From contig CANLNK010000001.1 in assembly GCA_947492575.1 (NCBI GenBank), positions 992,001 to 1,056,000 of the forward strand: 64,000 bases of DNA, given 5' to 3'. The notes beneath the pieces were generated by a model. It was not told where the DNA came from. It searched no databases and was given only the letters and a program-made list of their open reading frames with translations. Source of the stretch: an uncultured Thalassotalea sp. Lineage in GTDB: Bacteria > Pseudomonadota > Gammaproteobacteria > Enterobacterales > Alteromonadaceae. Positions 26,428-34,492 of this stretch are shown here, in pieces (the stretch's first letter is position 1; each line of letters starts with the position of its first letter). The translations under genes and the position numbers were made by a program.

Positions 26428-27258
26428 TTATTCGCCTTTTGCCATTTCCTTAGCTCGACTAATAGCCGCTTGCATGGCATCGCTCACTAAGTCTGATAAG
26501 CCACCTTGGTTGAAGCTATTTAGCGCGGCTTGCGTTGTGCCCCCTTTTGAGGTGACATTTTCCCGAAGCTGGCCAATTGAAATGTCATTTTCGGCAACCA
26601 TATGCGCTGCACCTAATGCGGTTTGCTGCACTAATTCTCGTGCTTCTTGCGCGCTAAATCCTAAACGCTCTGCTTCTGCCGCCATCGCTTCCATAAACAG
26701 GAAAAAGTAAGCAGGACCTGAGCCCGATACAGCAATAATGTGGTCGATTTCAGCTTCCGACGACAACCATTTTACGATGCCCGATGCTTTCATCAGTTGG
26801 TCAGCAAACGCTTTTTGTTCGTCATTTACTTGTGGCGAGGCATAAGCGCCAGATACGCCTAAGCCAAGTTGAGATGGGGTATTCGGCATAGAGCGGATGA
26901 CAGCAAAACCGTCATCAGCTTTCGTTGCACCCAAAGCACTTTGAATTTGTGCCATGGTGGTACCAGCGGCAACCGAGATAAAACACTTATTTGAAATATC
27001 TAAAGTATCTGCGAACTCTTCACAAACGCTGGCGATTAAATGCGGTTTCACGCCTAAAACTACGTAGTCGGCATAACCTGCCGCTTCGATATTGCTTTCA
27101 GTTTGTTTGATGCCATATTCGCTGGCTAATGCCTCGCGTTTTCCTGGTGATGGATTAGAGACAATGATGTCATTTGGCACAACGCCATTTTTAATTAGCC
27201 CAATGATGATGGCACGGTTCATATTACCAGCGCCGATAAAGGCAACTTTATTGTTCAT
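26428..27258 (-). CDS. proC: Pyrroline-5-carboxylate reductase ProC
   Basis: 276 residues, normal length. ProC reduces 1-pyrroline-5-carboxylate to L-proline with NAD(P)H, the last step of proline synthesis. The N-terminal Rossmann motif GAGNMNRAI (9-17) binds the cofactor. The family signature near residues 216-240 is present (SIGQLRENVTSKGGTT), as is the SGSGPAYFF segment at about 174-182. Cytoplasmic. Part of a minus-strand run yggS-proC-yggT with intergenic gaps of about 110-160 bp. Confidence 0.96.
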   Translation of the reverse strand: MNNKVAFIGAGNMNRAIIIGLIKNGVVPNDIIVSNPSPGKREALASEYGIKQTESNIEAAGYADYVVLGVKPHLIASVCEEFADTLDISNKCFISVAAGTTMAQIQSALGATKADDGFAVIRSMPNTPSQLGLGVSGAYASPQVNDEQKAFADQLMKASGIVKWLSSEAEIDHIIAVSGSGPAYFFLFMEAMAAEAERLGFSAQEARELVQQTALGAAHMVAENDISIGQLRENVTSKGGTTQAALNSFNQGGLSDLVSDAMQAAISRAKEMAKGE

Positions 27259-27369
27259 ACAATTCTCAATTTATGTACTTTTAATGCAAAGGGGAATACA
27301 CGTTAATTTACGATTCTCAGCGTTTGGTTCTCATCGAATTTATGGTGCGGCTCACAGGGTGTTGATTTG

Positions 27370-28041
27370 CTAATCTCGCTTGCCAAAAATCGCTGTGCCG
27401 ATTCTCACCATTGTAGAACCTGCAGCAATGGCATCACCCATATCGTTACTCATCCCCATTGATAAAGTATCTATGGTTGAATACTGACTTTTCAAGCGAG
27501 TAAACAGTTGATTCATCTCCTCAAAAACAGCTTTCGGCGCATTTTTCTGCGGAATAGCCATTAAACCACGAAGGACCAAGTTAGGTGATTGATCGACAAA
27601 CGCTGCTAATTCAGCCAGTTCATTAATGGTCGTGCCAGATTTAGCTGATTCTTCGCTAATATTCACTTGTAAACAGATGTTGAGGGGAGTATCTTGACCA
27701 GACCTTTGATCATTGAGTCGAGTGGCAATTTTTATTCGGTCAACACTGTGAACCCAAGCAAAGTTCTCTGCAACTAAGCGAGTTTTGTTTGATTGTATCG
27801 GGCCAATAAAGTGCCAGCAAATATCTGATATATGAGACAATTGTGCGATTTTATCAACCGCTTCTTGTACATAATTTTCACCAAAATGGCGCTGTCCTGC
27901 CTGATACGCCTGCATCACCATCTCTGCCGGTTTTGTCTTACTTACTGCCAAAAGCTGAACGTCCTCAGGATGTCGTTGCGCCGATTGGCAAGCATTAGCG
28001 ATGTCTTGGTGAATCGAATTCAGATTGTCTTTAATGTTCAT
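27370..28041 (-). CDS. yggS: PLP homeostasis protein YggS (PLPBP)
   Basis: 223 residues. Single-domain TIM-barrel pyridoxal-phosphate-binding protein related to the N-domain of alanine racemase; it buffers PLP and affects amino-acid and keto-acid balance, without known enzyme activity. The PLP lysine is in LLAVSKTKP (Lys35 region), followed by FGENYVQEA, HFIGPIQSNK and the phosphate-binding end SMGMSNDMGDAIAAGSTMVRIG (given here as a motif ending in the GT/GS loop). Divergent from pilT, whose ATG is 36 bp away, so the two promoters overlap in a very short gap. Confidence 0.95.
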   Translation of the reverse strand: MNIKDNLNSIHQDIANACQSAQRHPEDVQLLAVSKTKPAEMVMQAYQAGQRHFGENYVQEAVDKIAQLSHISDICWHFIGPIQSNKTRLVAENFAWVHSVDRIKIATRLNDQRSGQDTPLNICLQVNISEESAKSGTTINELAELAAFVDQSPNLVLRGLMAIPQKNAPKAVFEEMNQLFTRLKSQYSTIDTLSMGMSNDMGDAIAAGSTMVRIGTAIFGKRD

Positions 28042-28077
28042 TGTTTAAATAAAATTTACCCAAAATAAGAGGTTCTT

Positions 28078-29121
28078 ATGGATATTACCGAATTATTAGC
28101 CTTTAGTGTTGAACATAATGCATCTGATTTGCATTTATCGACAGGTACACCACCATCAATTCGTGTTGATGGCGATGTTCGAAAACTCAATATTCCAGCC
28201 TTTGATGCGAAAGATGTGAATGCCTTAGTGTACGACATTATGAGCGATCGCCAACGAAAAGAATACGAAGAAAACTTAGAGGTCGATTTCTCGTTCGAAG
28301 TACCCAACTTAGCGCGTTTCAGGGTAAATGCTTTTAACCAGCAACGCGGTCCATCAGCAGTGTTTCGTACAATCCCAAGTAAGGTGCTAACGCTTGAAGA
28401 CCTTGGTTGTCCTGATATTTTCCGCGATATCGCTGATAACCCGCGTGGCTTAGTGCTAGTAACAGGGCCAACAGGTTCTGGTAAGTCGACCACGCTTGCA
28501 GCAATGGTTGATTACATTAATTCAAACAAATTCCACCATATCTTAACGATTGAAGATCCAATCGAATTTGTTCACGACAACAAAATGTGTTTAGTTAACC
28601 AACGTGAAGTTCACCGAGATACCTTAAGTTTTGACGCGGCATTGCGCTCGGCACTTCGTGAAGATCCGGATGTCATCCTCGTTGGTGAGATGCGTGACCT
28701 AGAAACAATTCGTTTAGCAATGACCGCAGCGGAAACGGGTCACTTGGTATTTGGTACGCTGCATACCACCTCAGCACCGAAAACCATTGACCGTATCATC
28801 GATGTGTTCCCTGCAGAAGAAAAGTCTATGGTGCGCTCTATGCTGTCTGAATCGCTGCGAGCTGTAATTTCACAAACGCTCGTGAAGAAAGTAGGCGGTG
28901 GTCGTGTAGCGGCTCACGAAATTATGATTGGTGTACCAGCGATTCGAAACTTAATTCGCGAAGACAAAGTAGCGCAAATGTATTCTGCGATTCAAACCGG
29001 TATGTCACACGGCATGCAGACGATGGATCAATGTTTGATGAACTTAGTTAATCGCGGTTTGATTACTCGCCAAGATGCAGCGGCAAAAGCGGCAGATAAA
29101 AACCAGTTCCAAGGCTACTAA
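28078..29121 (+). CDS. pilT: Type IV pilus retraction ATPase PilT
   Basis: 347 residues. PilT is the hexameric cytoplasmic ATPase that depolymerises type IV pili for twitching motility and DNA uptake. Seen: N-terminal PAS-like domain, Walker A GPTGSGKS at 130-137, Asp box and Walker B region (EDPDVILVGEMRD), His box (AETGHLVFGTLHTTSA), and the PilT-specific AIRNLIRE motif near residue 284, which is needed for retraction. An AGAGG ribosome binding site lies before the ATG. pilU follows after 72-75 bp on the same strand. Confidence 0.97.
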   Translation: MDITELLAFSVEHNASDLHLSTGTPPSIRVDGDVRKLNIPAFDAKDVNALVYDIMSDRQRKEYEENLEVDFSFEVPNLARFRVNAFNQQRGPSAVFRTIPSKVLTLEDLGCPDIFRDIADNPRGLVLVTGPTGSGKSTTLAAMVDYINSNKFHHILTIEDPIEFVHDNKMCLVNQREVHRDTLSFDAALRSALREDPDVILVGEMRDLETIRLAMTAAETGHLVFGTLHTTSAPKTIDRIIDVFPAEEKSMVRSMLSESLRAVISQTLVKKVGGGRVAAHEIMIGVPAIRNLIREDKVAQMYSAIQTGMSHGMQTMDQCLMNLVNRGLITRQDAAAKAADKNQFQGY

Positions 29122-29196
29122 GTCAAGGCTACCCAAGCTTAATTAACAAACATCCTTGGCTGTTCGAGAAGGGCAGCCAGAGTTTAAGGAGTAATG

Positions 29197-30333
29197 ATGG
29201 ACTTTCATCAACTATTAAAAACCATGGTTGAAGCAGAAGCCTCAGATATGTTTGTCACCGCTAAACTGCCGGTGAGCGCCAAAATAAATGGTGAGCTACA
29301 ACCTATTGATGCGGAGACCTTGTCTGCTGAGCAAGCTTTAGCGTTAGTGCACGATGCAATGAACGACAAACAGAAAGCAGAGTTTGATAAAGACAAAGAA
29401 TGTAACTTTGCGATTTCGATTGATGGTATTGGTCGTTTCCGTGTCTCTGCATTTTGGCAACGAGATATGGCAGGTATGGTTATTCGTCGTATCGTGACAG
29501 ATATTCCTGATGCTGATGATTTAGGTTTACCGTCGGTGTTAAAAGATGTTGTCATGTCAAAACGTGGCTTAGTGTTATTTGTCGGTGGTACCGGTACAGG
29601 TAAGTCAACCTCAATGGCGGCGCTAATTGGTTATCGCAATAAAAATTCACGAGGGCATATTCTCACCATTGAAGATCCGGTGGAATTTGTTCACGAGCAT
29701 GGTAAGAGTATGATTACTCAACGTGAGGTTGGGCTTGATACTGATAGTTTTGACGCCGCGCTCAAGAGCTCGTTACGTCAAGCACCTGATGTTATTCTGA
29801 TTGGTGAGATTCGCTCTCAGGAAATCATGGAACATGCATTGTCATTCGCGGAAACTGGTCACTTATGTATTGCTACACTGCATGCGAATAATGCTAACCA
29901 AGCGATAGACCGTATCATGCACTTGGTGCCAGCCGACCAACATCAAAAATTGCAGTTTGATTTGGCATTAAATTTACGCGGTATTATTGCGCAGCAGTTG
30001 ATTCCAACTAAAGATGGTAACGGGCGTGTTGCAGCGATTGAAATTTTGCTTAACTCACCATTTATTGCTGAACTCATCAAAAAAGGTGATGTGGGTAGTA
30101 TTAAAGAAGTGATGGAAAAGTCGAATGAATTGGGCATGCAGACATTCGACCAAGCCTTGTTTAACCTCTACCAGCAAGGCCTTATCAATTATGCCGATGC
30201 ATTGCATCACGCTGATTCTCCGAACGATTTACGCTTAATGATTAAGCTTCGCTCGAATGATCAAGGCGGTGTTGGCGGTTTAGCTGGCGTAACGCTTGCC
30301 GGTATGGATGATGAAAACGCAGATAAGTTTTAA
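29197..30333 (+). CDS. pilU: PilT-dependent retraction ATPase PilU
   Basis: 378 residues from the second of two adjacent ATG codons, which has AAGGAG at better spacing than the first at 29194. PilU is a PilT paralogue that assists pilus retraction and needs PilT for function. Walker A GGTGTGKS lies near 130-137, with the RQAPDVILIGEIR Walker B segment and the ETGHLCIATLHANNANQ His box. The C-terminal tail beyond residue 345 (LMIKLRSNDQGG) is the PilU type and lacks the AIRNLIRE motif of PilT. Cotranscribed with pilT; a terminator follows. Confidence 0.95.
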   Translation: MDFHQLLKTMVEAEASDMFVTAKLPVSAKINGELQPIDAETLSAEQALALVHDAMNDKQKAEFDKDKECNFAISIDGIGRFRVSAFWQRDMAGMVIRRIVTDIPDADDLGLPSVLKDVVMSKRGLVLFVGGTGTGKSTSMAALIGYRNKNSRGHILTIEDPVEFVHEHGKSMITQREVGLDTDSFDAALKSSLRQAPDVILIGEIRSQEIMEHALSFAETGHLCIATLHANNANQAIDRIMHLVPADQHQKLQFDLALNLRGIIAQQLIPTKDGNGRVAAIEILLNSPFIAELIKKGDVGSIKEVMEKSNELGMQTFDQALFNLYQQGLINYADALHHADSPNDLRLMIKLRSNDQGGVGGLAGVTLAGMDDENADKF

Positions 30334-30354
30334 TTTGCCTTAGTAAGCCATAGA

Positions 30355-30378
30355 AGGTCGCATTTGCGGCCTTTTTTA
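30355..30378 (+). terminator. Terminator of pilTU
   Basis: GGTCGCA / TGCGGCC hairpin (one G-U pair) followed by TTTTTTA. Confidence 0.75.
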
Positions 30379-30406
30379 TTAGCCAAAGAAAATTTTAAGC
30401 CAAATG

Positions 30407-31330
30407 TTATTCAATGCCCATGATTAACAGCCAGCATGGGATGGTTATCACAGAAGCTAGAGTACTTACCACTACGGTACTTGCAACCGCCTTTCGATGA
30501 ACCTGATGCGTTTGAGCAATAATATATGCATTTACGCCAGCAGGGCAGGCACTTAGTATCACTAAAACTTGCACTACCAGTTGTGATAACTCAAATATTT
30601 GGTTAGCGGTAAAATAAACCAGTGTTGGCAGTATAATGAGCTTAATTATGCTCGCGATTGCAATAAAACGCCTTTCGCCACGAATATCATATTTGGCTAT
30701 TGATGCACCTAGAGCGATAAGCGCTAGAGGAATCGCTGGCTGACCGAGCAGAGACAGCGAGTTTGCCGCCATTTCAGGCATAGGCAACGAGAGAATATTA
30801 AATAAAAAGCCAGACAAAATCCCCACAATAAGCGGATTACTTAAGTTTTGCTTAATAAAGCCACGCCAATTGAATTCATCACTTGTTGCGATGGCGCTGG
30901 TTAAGCCAAAGAGCATAGCGCTGTGCAGTGTCACGATAAGAAAAATGATGGGTAGGGCTTTGTCACCAATGGCTAAAAGCAGGACTGGTAAGCCAACAAT
31001 AATGTTATTTGAATAGCTTGCGCCAAGTGCGAAAACGGCTGAGGCCGCGCGACTCTGTCGATACTCGTTGTGTAAGTAGTAATTTAGCATAAAGCCTAAG
31101 GCAAAGCAGGCTAGCACTGGCAGATAGAAAGATGCAAATAAGGTGGGGTTTAGTTGACTCGATAGGTCTGCGGTTGCCATTCGGTAAAACAAAAACGCCG
31201 GAATAAAAACGGCAAATGTGATTTTGCTTAATCCGTCGAGTTGGCTTGCGTTTAGCCATTGCTTTTTCGCGATTAAGTAGCCTATGAGTGCTAATGCTAT
31301 TAGCGGGAAAATAATTGGAATAATATTCAT
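30407..31330 (-). CDS. AEC-family (auxin efflux carrier-like) transporter
   Basis: 307 residues with about ten hydrophobic spans arranged as two five-span halves, typical of the AEC family. N-terminal IIFPLIALALIGYLIAKKQW is a standard start, and the middle part has the conserved SYSNNIIVGLPVLL and NPLIVGILSG segments with Asn/Pro kinks. Bacterial members export or import carboxylic acids such as malate, and some export amino-acid derivatives; the substrate is not predictable here. The gene follows ruvX on the same strand after about 110 bp and may be transcribed separately. Confidence 0.85.
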   Translation of the reverse strand: MNIIPIIFPLIALALIGYLIAKKQWLNASQLDGLSKITFAVFIPAFLFYRMATADLSSQLNPTLFASFYLPVLACFALGFMLNYYLHNEYRQSRAASAVFALGASYSNNIIVGLPVLLLAIGDKALPIIFLIVTLHSAMLFGLTSAIATSDEFNWRGFIKQNLSNPLIVGILSGFLFNILSLPMPEMAANSLSLLGQPAIPLALIALGASIAKYDIRGERRFIAIASIIKLIILPTLVYFTANQIFELSQLVVQVLVILSACPAGVNAYIIAQTHQVHRKAVASTVVVSTLASVITIPCWLLIMGIE

Positions 31331-31444
31331 GGCACTTAATTGCAGTTCTTATATTTCTGAGTGATTGTGTTTTACAGTGAAGGTGCTTTTCAGTAAAAGT
31401 GTTGATTATTTACTGTCTAATTTTTTCACTTTCAATAAAGGGTA

Positions 31445-31888
31445 TTAATCGTAAAGCTGTTCGAAATAACTTTCGATGATCAGCTGTGCTGACGCTGCAT
31501 CGACATTATCCTTTTTTAAATTGCGATAGCCACCTGACGCGAATAGCTGCTCTTTAGCAGCAGCAGTGGTTAATCGTTCGTCTTTAAATTCGACTGCTAT
31601 ACCGAATCGACCAAAGACGCGATTACCAAACTTTTTGGCGTCACGTGTAAGCTGTTGCTCACTGCCGTCCATATTAAGTGGCAAGCCAACAATAATATAG
31701 TCTGGCTGCCATTCATTGATGTATTTGGCTAAGTCATCCCAATTGGGAATACCTTCCTTAGCTTTAACTGAGCCAATTGCACTGGCAGTGCCAGTAATCT
31801 CTTGACCAACGGCCACACCAATGTATTTCTTACCAAAGTCGAGTCCAAGTGCAGTGCGCTCGCCAACGGGCTTTTTTGATTTCGCCAT
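31445..31888 (-). CDS. ruvX: Holliday-junction-resolvase-like RuvX (YqgF)
   Basis: 147 residues. RNase H-fold protein; in E. coli YqgF takes part in 16S rRNA 5'-end maturation and antitermination, and a Holliday-junction resolvase activity has been described for homologues. Motifs: [16 protein letters not shown] with the first catalytic Asp at about 17, [22 protein letters not shown] and the closing [12 protein letters not shown]. Last gene of the minus-strand operon rsmE-gshB-yqgE-ruvX, an order conserved in gammaproteobacteria. Confidence 0.95.
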   Translation of the reverse strand: MAKSKKPVGERTALGLDFGKKYIGVAVGQEITGTASAIGSVKAKEGIPNWDDLAKYINEWQPDYIIVGLPLNMDGSEQQLTRDAKKFGNRVFGRFGIAVEFKDERLTTAAAKEQLFASGGYRNLKKDNVDAASAQLIIESYFEQLYD

Positions 31889-31950
31889 ATTTAATAACGT
31901 AGTGTTTTCTGAGTAATTTTAGATAGTTGCATAGTTTGTTATGTTAAACT

Positions 31951-31989
31951 ATGCGTGTCGTAAATTATGCGTGTCGTAAATTATGCGTG
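31951..31989. repeat. Short tandem repeat at the yqgE stop codon
   Basis: Two full copies of the 16-bp unit ATGCGTGTCGTAAATT plus the first 7 bases of a third. The repeat includes the yqgE stop codon, and an extra related word lies just upstream (AAACTATGCG). Confidence 0.85.
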
Positions 31990-32535
31990 ACCAATATCCG
32001 ACGATAAATGCGCGATATCTATACCGAGTTTTTCTGTTGCTTTTAGCCAACGGTCTTTTATTGGCGTGTTAAACAAAATATCCGTGTCTGCAGGAGTAGT
32101 AAGCCAAGAGTTTTCACTGATTTCTTTTTCAAGTTGACCTGGTCCCCAGCCAGCATAGCCTAAGGTGACCATAAATTGCGGCGGTGCTTGCTCAGTACCC
32201 AATGCCATAAGGATATCTTTTGACGTGGTAATCATTACATCTTCGCTAAGGGCAAGCGAACTGCTCCAACAATTTTGTGGACTGTGCAGCACAAAACCAC
32301 GTTCTTGCGCGACAGGGTCTCCCGTTAGCACACTTTGCTCAAGCGATGGTAGCTTAGGTTTTTCCGAGTCTACTTGCTCTAATAACTCATTTAGCGTTAA
32401 GCCAACAGGTAAATTGATGATAAGCCCCATGGCACCATCATCATTGTGCTCACAAATGTAAGTGACCGTTCGATCAAAGAACGGGTCACCCATCGCAGGC
32501 ATGGCAATGAGGAGTTGGTTTTCTAAACTTTCCAT
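31981..32535 (-). CDS. yqgE: YqgE/AlgH family protein (UPF0301)
   Basis: 184 residues. N-terminal MESLENQLLIAMPAMGDPFF and the following CEHNDDGAMGLIINLP are diagnostic of the YqgE/AlgH family, as is the LGYAGWGPGQLEKE motif near 130. In Pseudomonas AlgH affects alginate and other regulation, but the molecular function is unknown. Cytoplasmic. It lies between gshB and ruvX in the conserved operon. The DNA repeat at its 3' end (31951-31989) includes the stop codon. Confidence 0.94.
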   Translation of the reverse strand: MESLENQLLIAMPAMGDPFFDRTVTYICEHNDDGAMGLIINLPVGLTLNELLEQVDSEKPKLPSLEQSVLTGDPVAQERGFVLHSPQNCWSSSLALSEDVMITTSKDILMALGTEQAPPQFMVTLGYAGWGPGQLEKEISENSWLTTPADTDILFNTPIKDRWLKATEKLGIDIAHLSSDIGHA

Positions 32536-32572
32536 TGGTTACCTCGCTTTACTGACATCACTACTAGCGCCG

Positions 32573-33529
32573 CTATTGGCGCTCACTTAATACTTCTTCG
32601 ATTGCATCCATTAATTTGCCTGCAATCTTAATTGGGAAAGCCGCTTCTATTTCGCGGATGCAAGTTGGGCTAGTAACGTTAATTTCTGTTACTTTGTCGC
32701 CGATAACATCAAGACCTACAAAGTATAGACCGCGTTTTTTCAGCTCAGGTGCAATTGTCTCGGCAACTAATTTGTCGCTTGCTGACAATGGGCGTGGTTC
32801 GCCACTGCCACCAGCAGCTAAATTACCACGTGTCTCACCCTGAGCAGGAATACGCGCTAAGCAGTAAGGCATTACTTCACCGTTAACAATAAGGATACGC
32901 TTGTCGCCGTCTTTAATTGCCGGCATGTACTCTTGTACCATTGCATATTGGCTGCCGTGATTGGTGAGGGTTTCAATAATAACACCTACGTTGGCATCAC
33001 CTTCTTTGATGCGGAAAATAGAAGAGCCACCCATACCGTCTAATGGCTTAATGATGACATCTTTATTTGCATGATGGAACGCACGAATACGTTCATCGCT
33101 GCGTGTTACTAGTGTTTTTGGGGTCAACTCTGGGAACCATGCGGTAAATAGTTTCTCGTTACAGTCACGCAAACTTTGTGGTTTGTTGACGATTAACGTC
33201 CCCGCTTCTTCGGCACGCTCTAGCATGTATGTGGCGTAGATGTATTCTGTATCAAAGGGAGGATCTTTACGCATGATAATCGCGTCTAGGTCCGCAAGGG
33301 CAACATCTTGTGTTTCACCTAATTCGTACCAATGATTGGCATCATCGAACACCTTTACTGGCTTAACACTAGCGCGACTTTCACCTTGTTCGAGGTAAAG
33401 GTCTTGCATCTCGATATAGAAAATTTCATAGCCGCGCTCTTGAGCTTCCAGCATCATTGCCATGGAAGAATCTTTCGCCACTTTTACTGTTGAAATTGGG
33501 TCCATCACAACCCCAAGTTTTATCGCCAT
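32573..33529 (-). CDS. gshB: Glutathione synthetase GshB
   Basis: 318 residues from the ATG at 33529 with AGGAAAAAAT before it. A TTG start at 33613 would add 28 low-complexity residues encoded by a 15-bp tandem repeat and is rejected. GshB joins gamma-glutamylcysteine and glycine using ATP to form glutathione. ATP-grasp fold: IKLGVVMDPI start, IMRKDPPFDTEYIYATY, KPLDGMGGSSIFR (glycine-rich loop), and the metal-binding FVGLDVIGDKVTEINVTSPT. Cytoplasmic. It follows rsmE and precedes yqgE. Confidence 0.97.
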   Translation of the reverse strand: MAIKLGVVMDPISTVKVAKDSSMAMMLEAQERGYEIFYIEMQDLYLEQGESRASVKPVKVFDDANHWYELGETQDVALADLDAIIMRKDPPFDTEYIYATYMLERAEEAGTLIVNKPQSLRDCNEKLFTAWFPELTPKTLVTRSDERIRAFHHANKDVIIKPLDGMGGSSIFRIKEGDANVGVIIETLTNHGSQYAMVQEYMPAIKDGDKRILIVNGEVMPYCLARIPAQGETRGNLAAGGSGEPRPLSASDKLVAETIAPELKKRGLYFVGLDVIGDKVTEINVTSPTCIREIEAAFPIKIAGKLMDAIEEVLSERQ

Positions 33530-33535
33530 ATTTTT

Positions 33536-33595
33536 TCCTGCTGAATTAGTTCCTGCTGAATCTGTTCCTGCTAAATTTAGTCCTGTTGAACGTAA
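33536..33595. repeat. 15-bp tandem repeat in the gshB leader
   Basis: Four degenerate copies of TCCTGCTGAATTAGT-like units (plus strand) at 33536, 33551, 33566 and 33581. On the minus strand this is the gap between the rsmE stop and the gshB ATG. The repeat keeps a reading frame open, so a longer GshB could be made. Confidence 0.85.
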
Positions 33596-33599
33596 AGAC

Positions 33600-34328
33600 T
33601 TATAAATCGCCAAATCGGCATTGCAATGCCGTAATTGCTGTCAACGCTGCTGTTTCTGTTCTTAGCACACGCGGCCCCATGAGGACGTCGGTATAACCGG
33701 CGTTGCTAGCTACTTCAATTTCTTCATCACTTAAGCCACCTTCTGGGCCAATAAGCAATCTGACGCGATCTGTTTCGATTGGCAACGTCATGATTGAATG
33801 CTCTGCGCGTGGATGTAAGTTTAGCTTGAGCGCCTCAGTTTGCTCAGATAACCAATCGTTAAGATACATTGGTTCTTTGACCTCTGGCACTGTCGCGCGA
33901 CCACTTTGCTCGCAAGCGCTGACAACTATTTTCTGCCATTGCTCAACTTTCTTTGCTAAACGTTCACCGCTGAGCTTCACACCGCATCGTTCGGTAAAAA
34001 GTGGTGTGATAGTGTTAACACCAAGCTCTACTGACTTTTGCAAGGTAAAATCCATTCGGTCACCGCGAGAAATACCTTGTCCCAAATGAAGGTTCAACGG
34101 AGACTCGTTATCAATCGCTTGTGATGATAAGACCTGAGCAAAGGCTTTTTTCTTTGCAACATCTGTTAGCGTTGCCGCATAGTCGTGACCATCACCATTG
34201 AATAAGGTTATCTCATCACCATCGGTAAGGCGGAGAACGCGCACAACGTGGCCGAAAGCGTCGTCAGAAAGCTGGATTGTCGTATCAACCGTTAATGCTT
34301 GGTCAATATAAATACGAGGGTTTCGCAT
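33600..34328 (-). CDS. rsmE: 16S rRNA m3U1498 methyltransferase RsmE
   Basis: 242 residues, SPOUT-class methyltransferase that methylates N3 of U1498 in 16S rRNA using SAM. Motifs: N-terminal PUA-like part, QKSVELGVNTITPLFTERC-type segment, and the trefoil-knot SAM site LLIGPEGGLSDEEIEVA and MGPRVLRTETAALTAI. Cytoplasmic. First gene of the conserved rsmE-gshB-yqgE-ruvX run. Confidence 0.96.
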   Translation of the reverse strand: MRNPRIYIDQALTVDTTIQLSDDAFGHVVRVLRLTDGDEITLFNGDGHDYAATLTDVAKKKAFAQVLSSQAIDNESPLNLHLGQGISRGDRMDFTLQKSVELGVNTITPLFTERCGVKLSGERLAKKVEQWQKIVVSACEQSGRATVPEVKEPMYLNDWLSEQTEALKLNLHPRAEHSIMTLPIETDRVRLLIGPEGGLSDEEIEVASNAGYTDVLMGPRVLRTETAALTAITALQCRFGDL

Positions 34329-34391
34329 AGAGAAGTAATTACCAGAAAATCAGCTCGTTAGAATACTATCAACATAGGGGCGTCACCGCTA

Positions 34392-34438
34392 AAAAACAAG
34401 GGCAAAGACAAATTCAATTGTTTTGCCCATATGAATCG
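34392..34438 (-). terminator. Terminator of the sigma54 regulator/kinase operon
   Basis: GGGCAAA / TTTGCCC stem with, on the minus strand, a following TTGTTTTTT. Located 55 bp after the kinase stop codon. Confidence 0.65.
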
Positions 34439-34492
34439 CATTAAGTTTGGCCGCTAGGGTTTTTAGTGCTTTATCGCCTCTATTCGTTGAGC

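Noticed and set aside
33530-33613. Longer GshB starting at the TTG at 33613
   Set aside because: The extra 28 residues are encoded by a tandem repeat and a well-placed ribosome binding site precedes the ATG at 33529.
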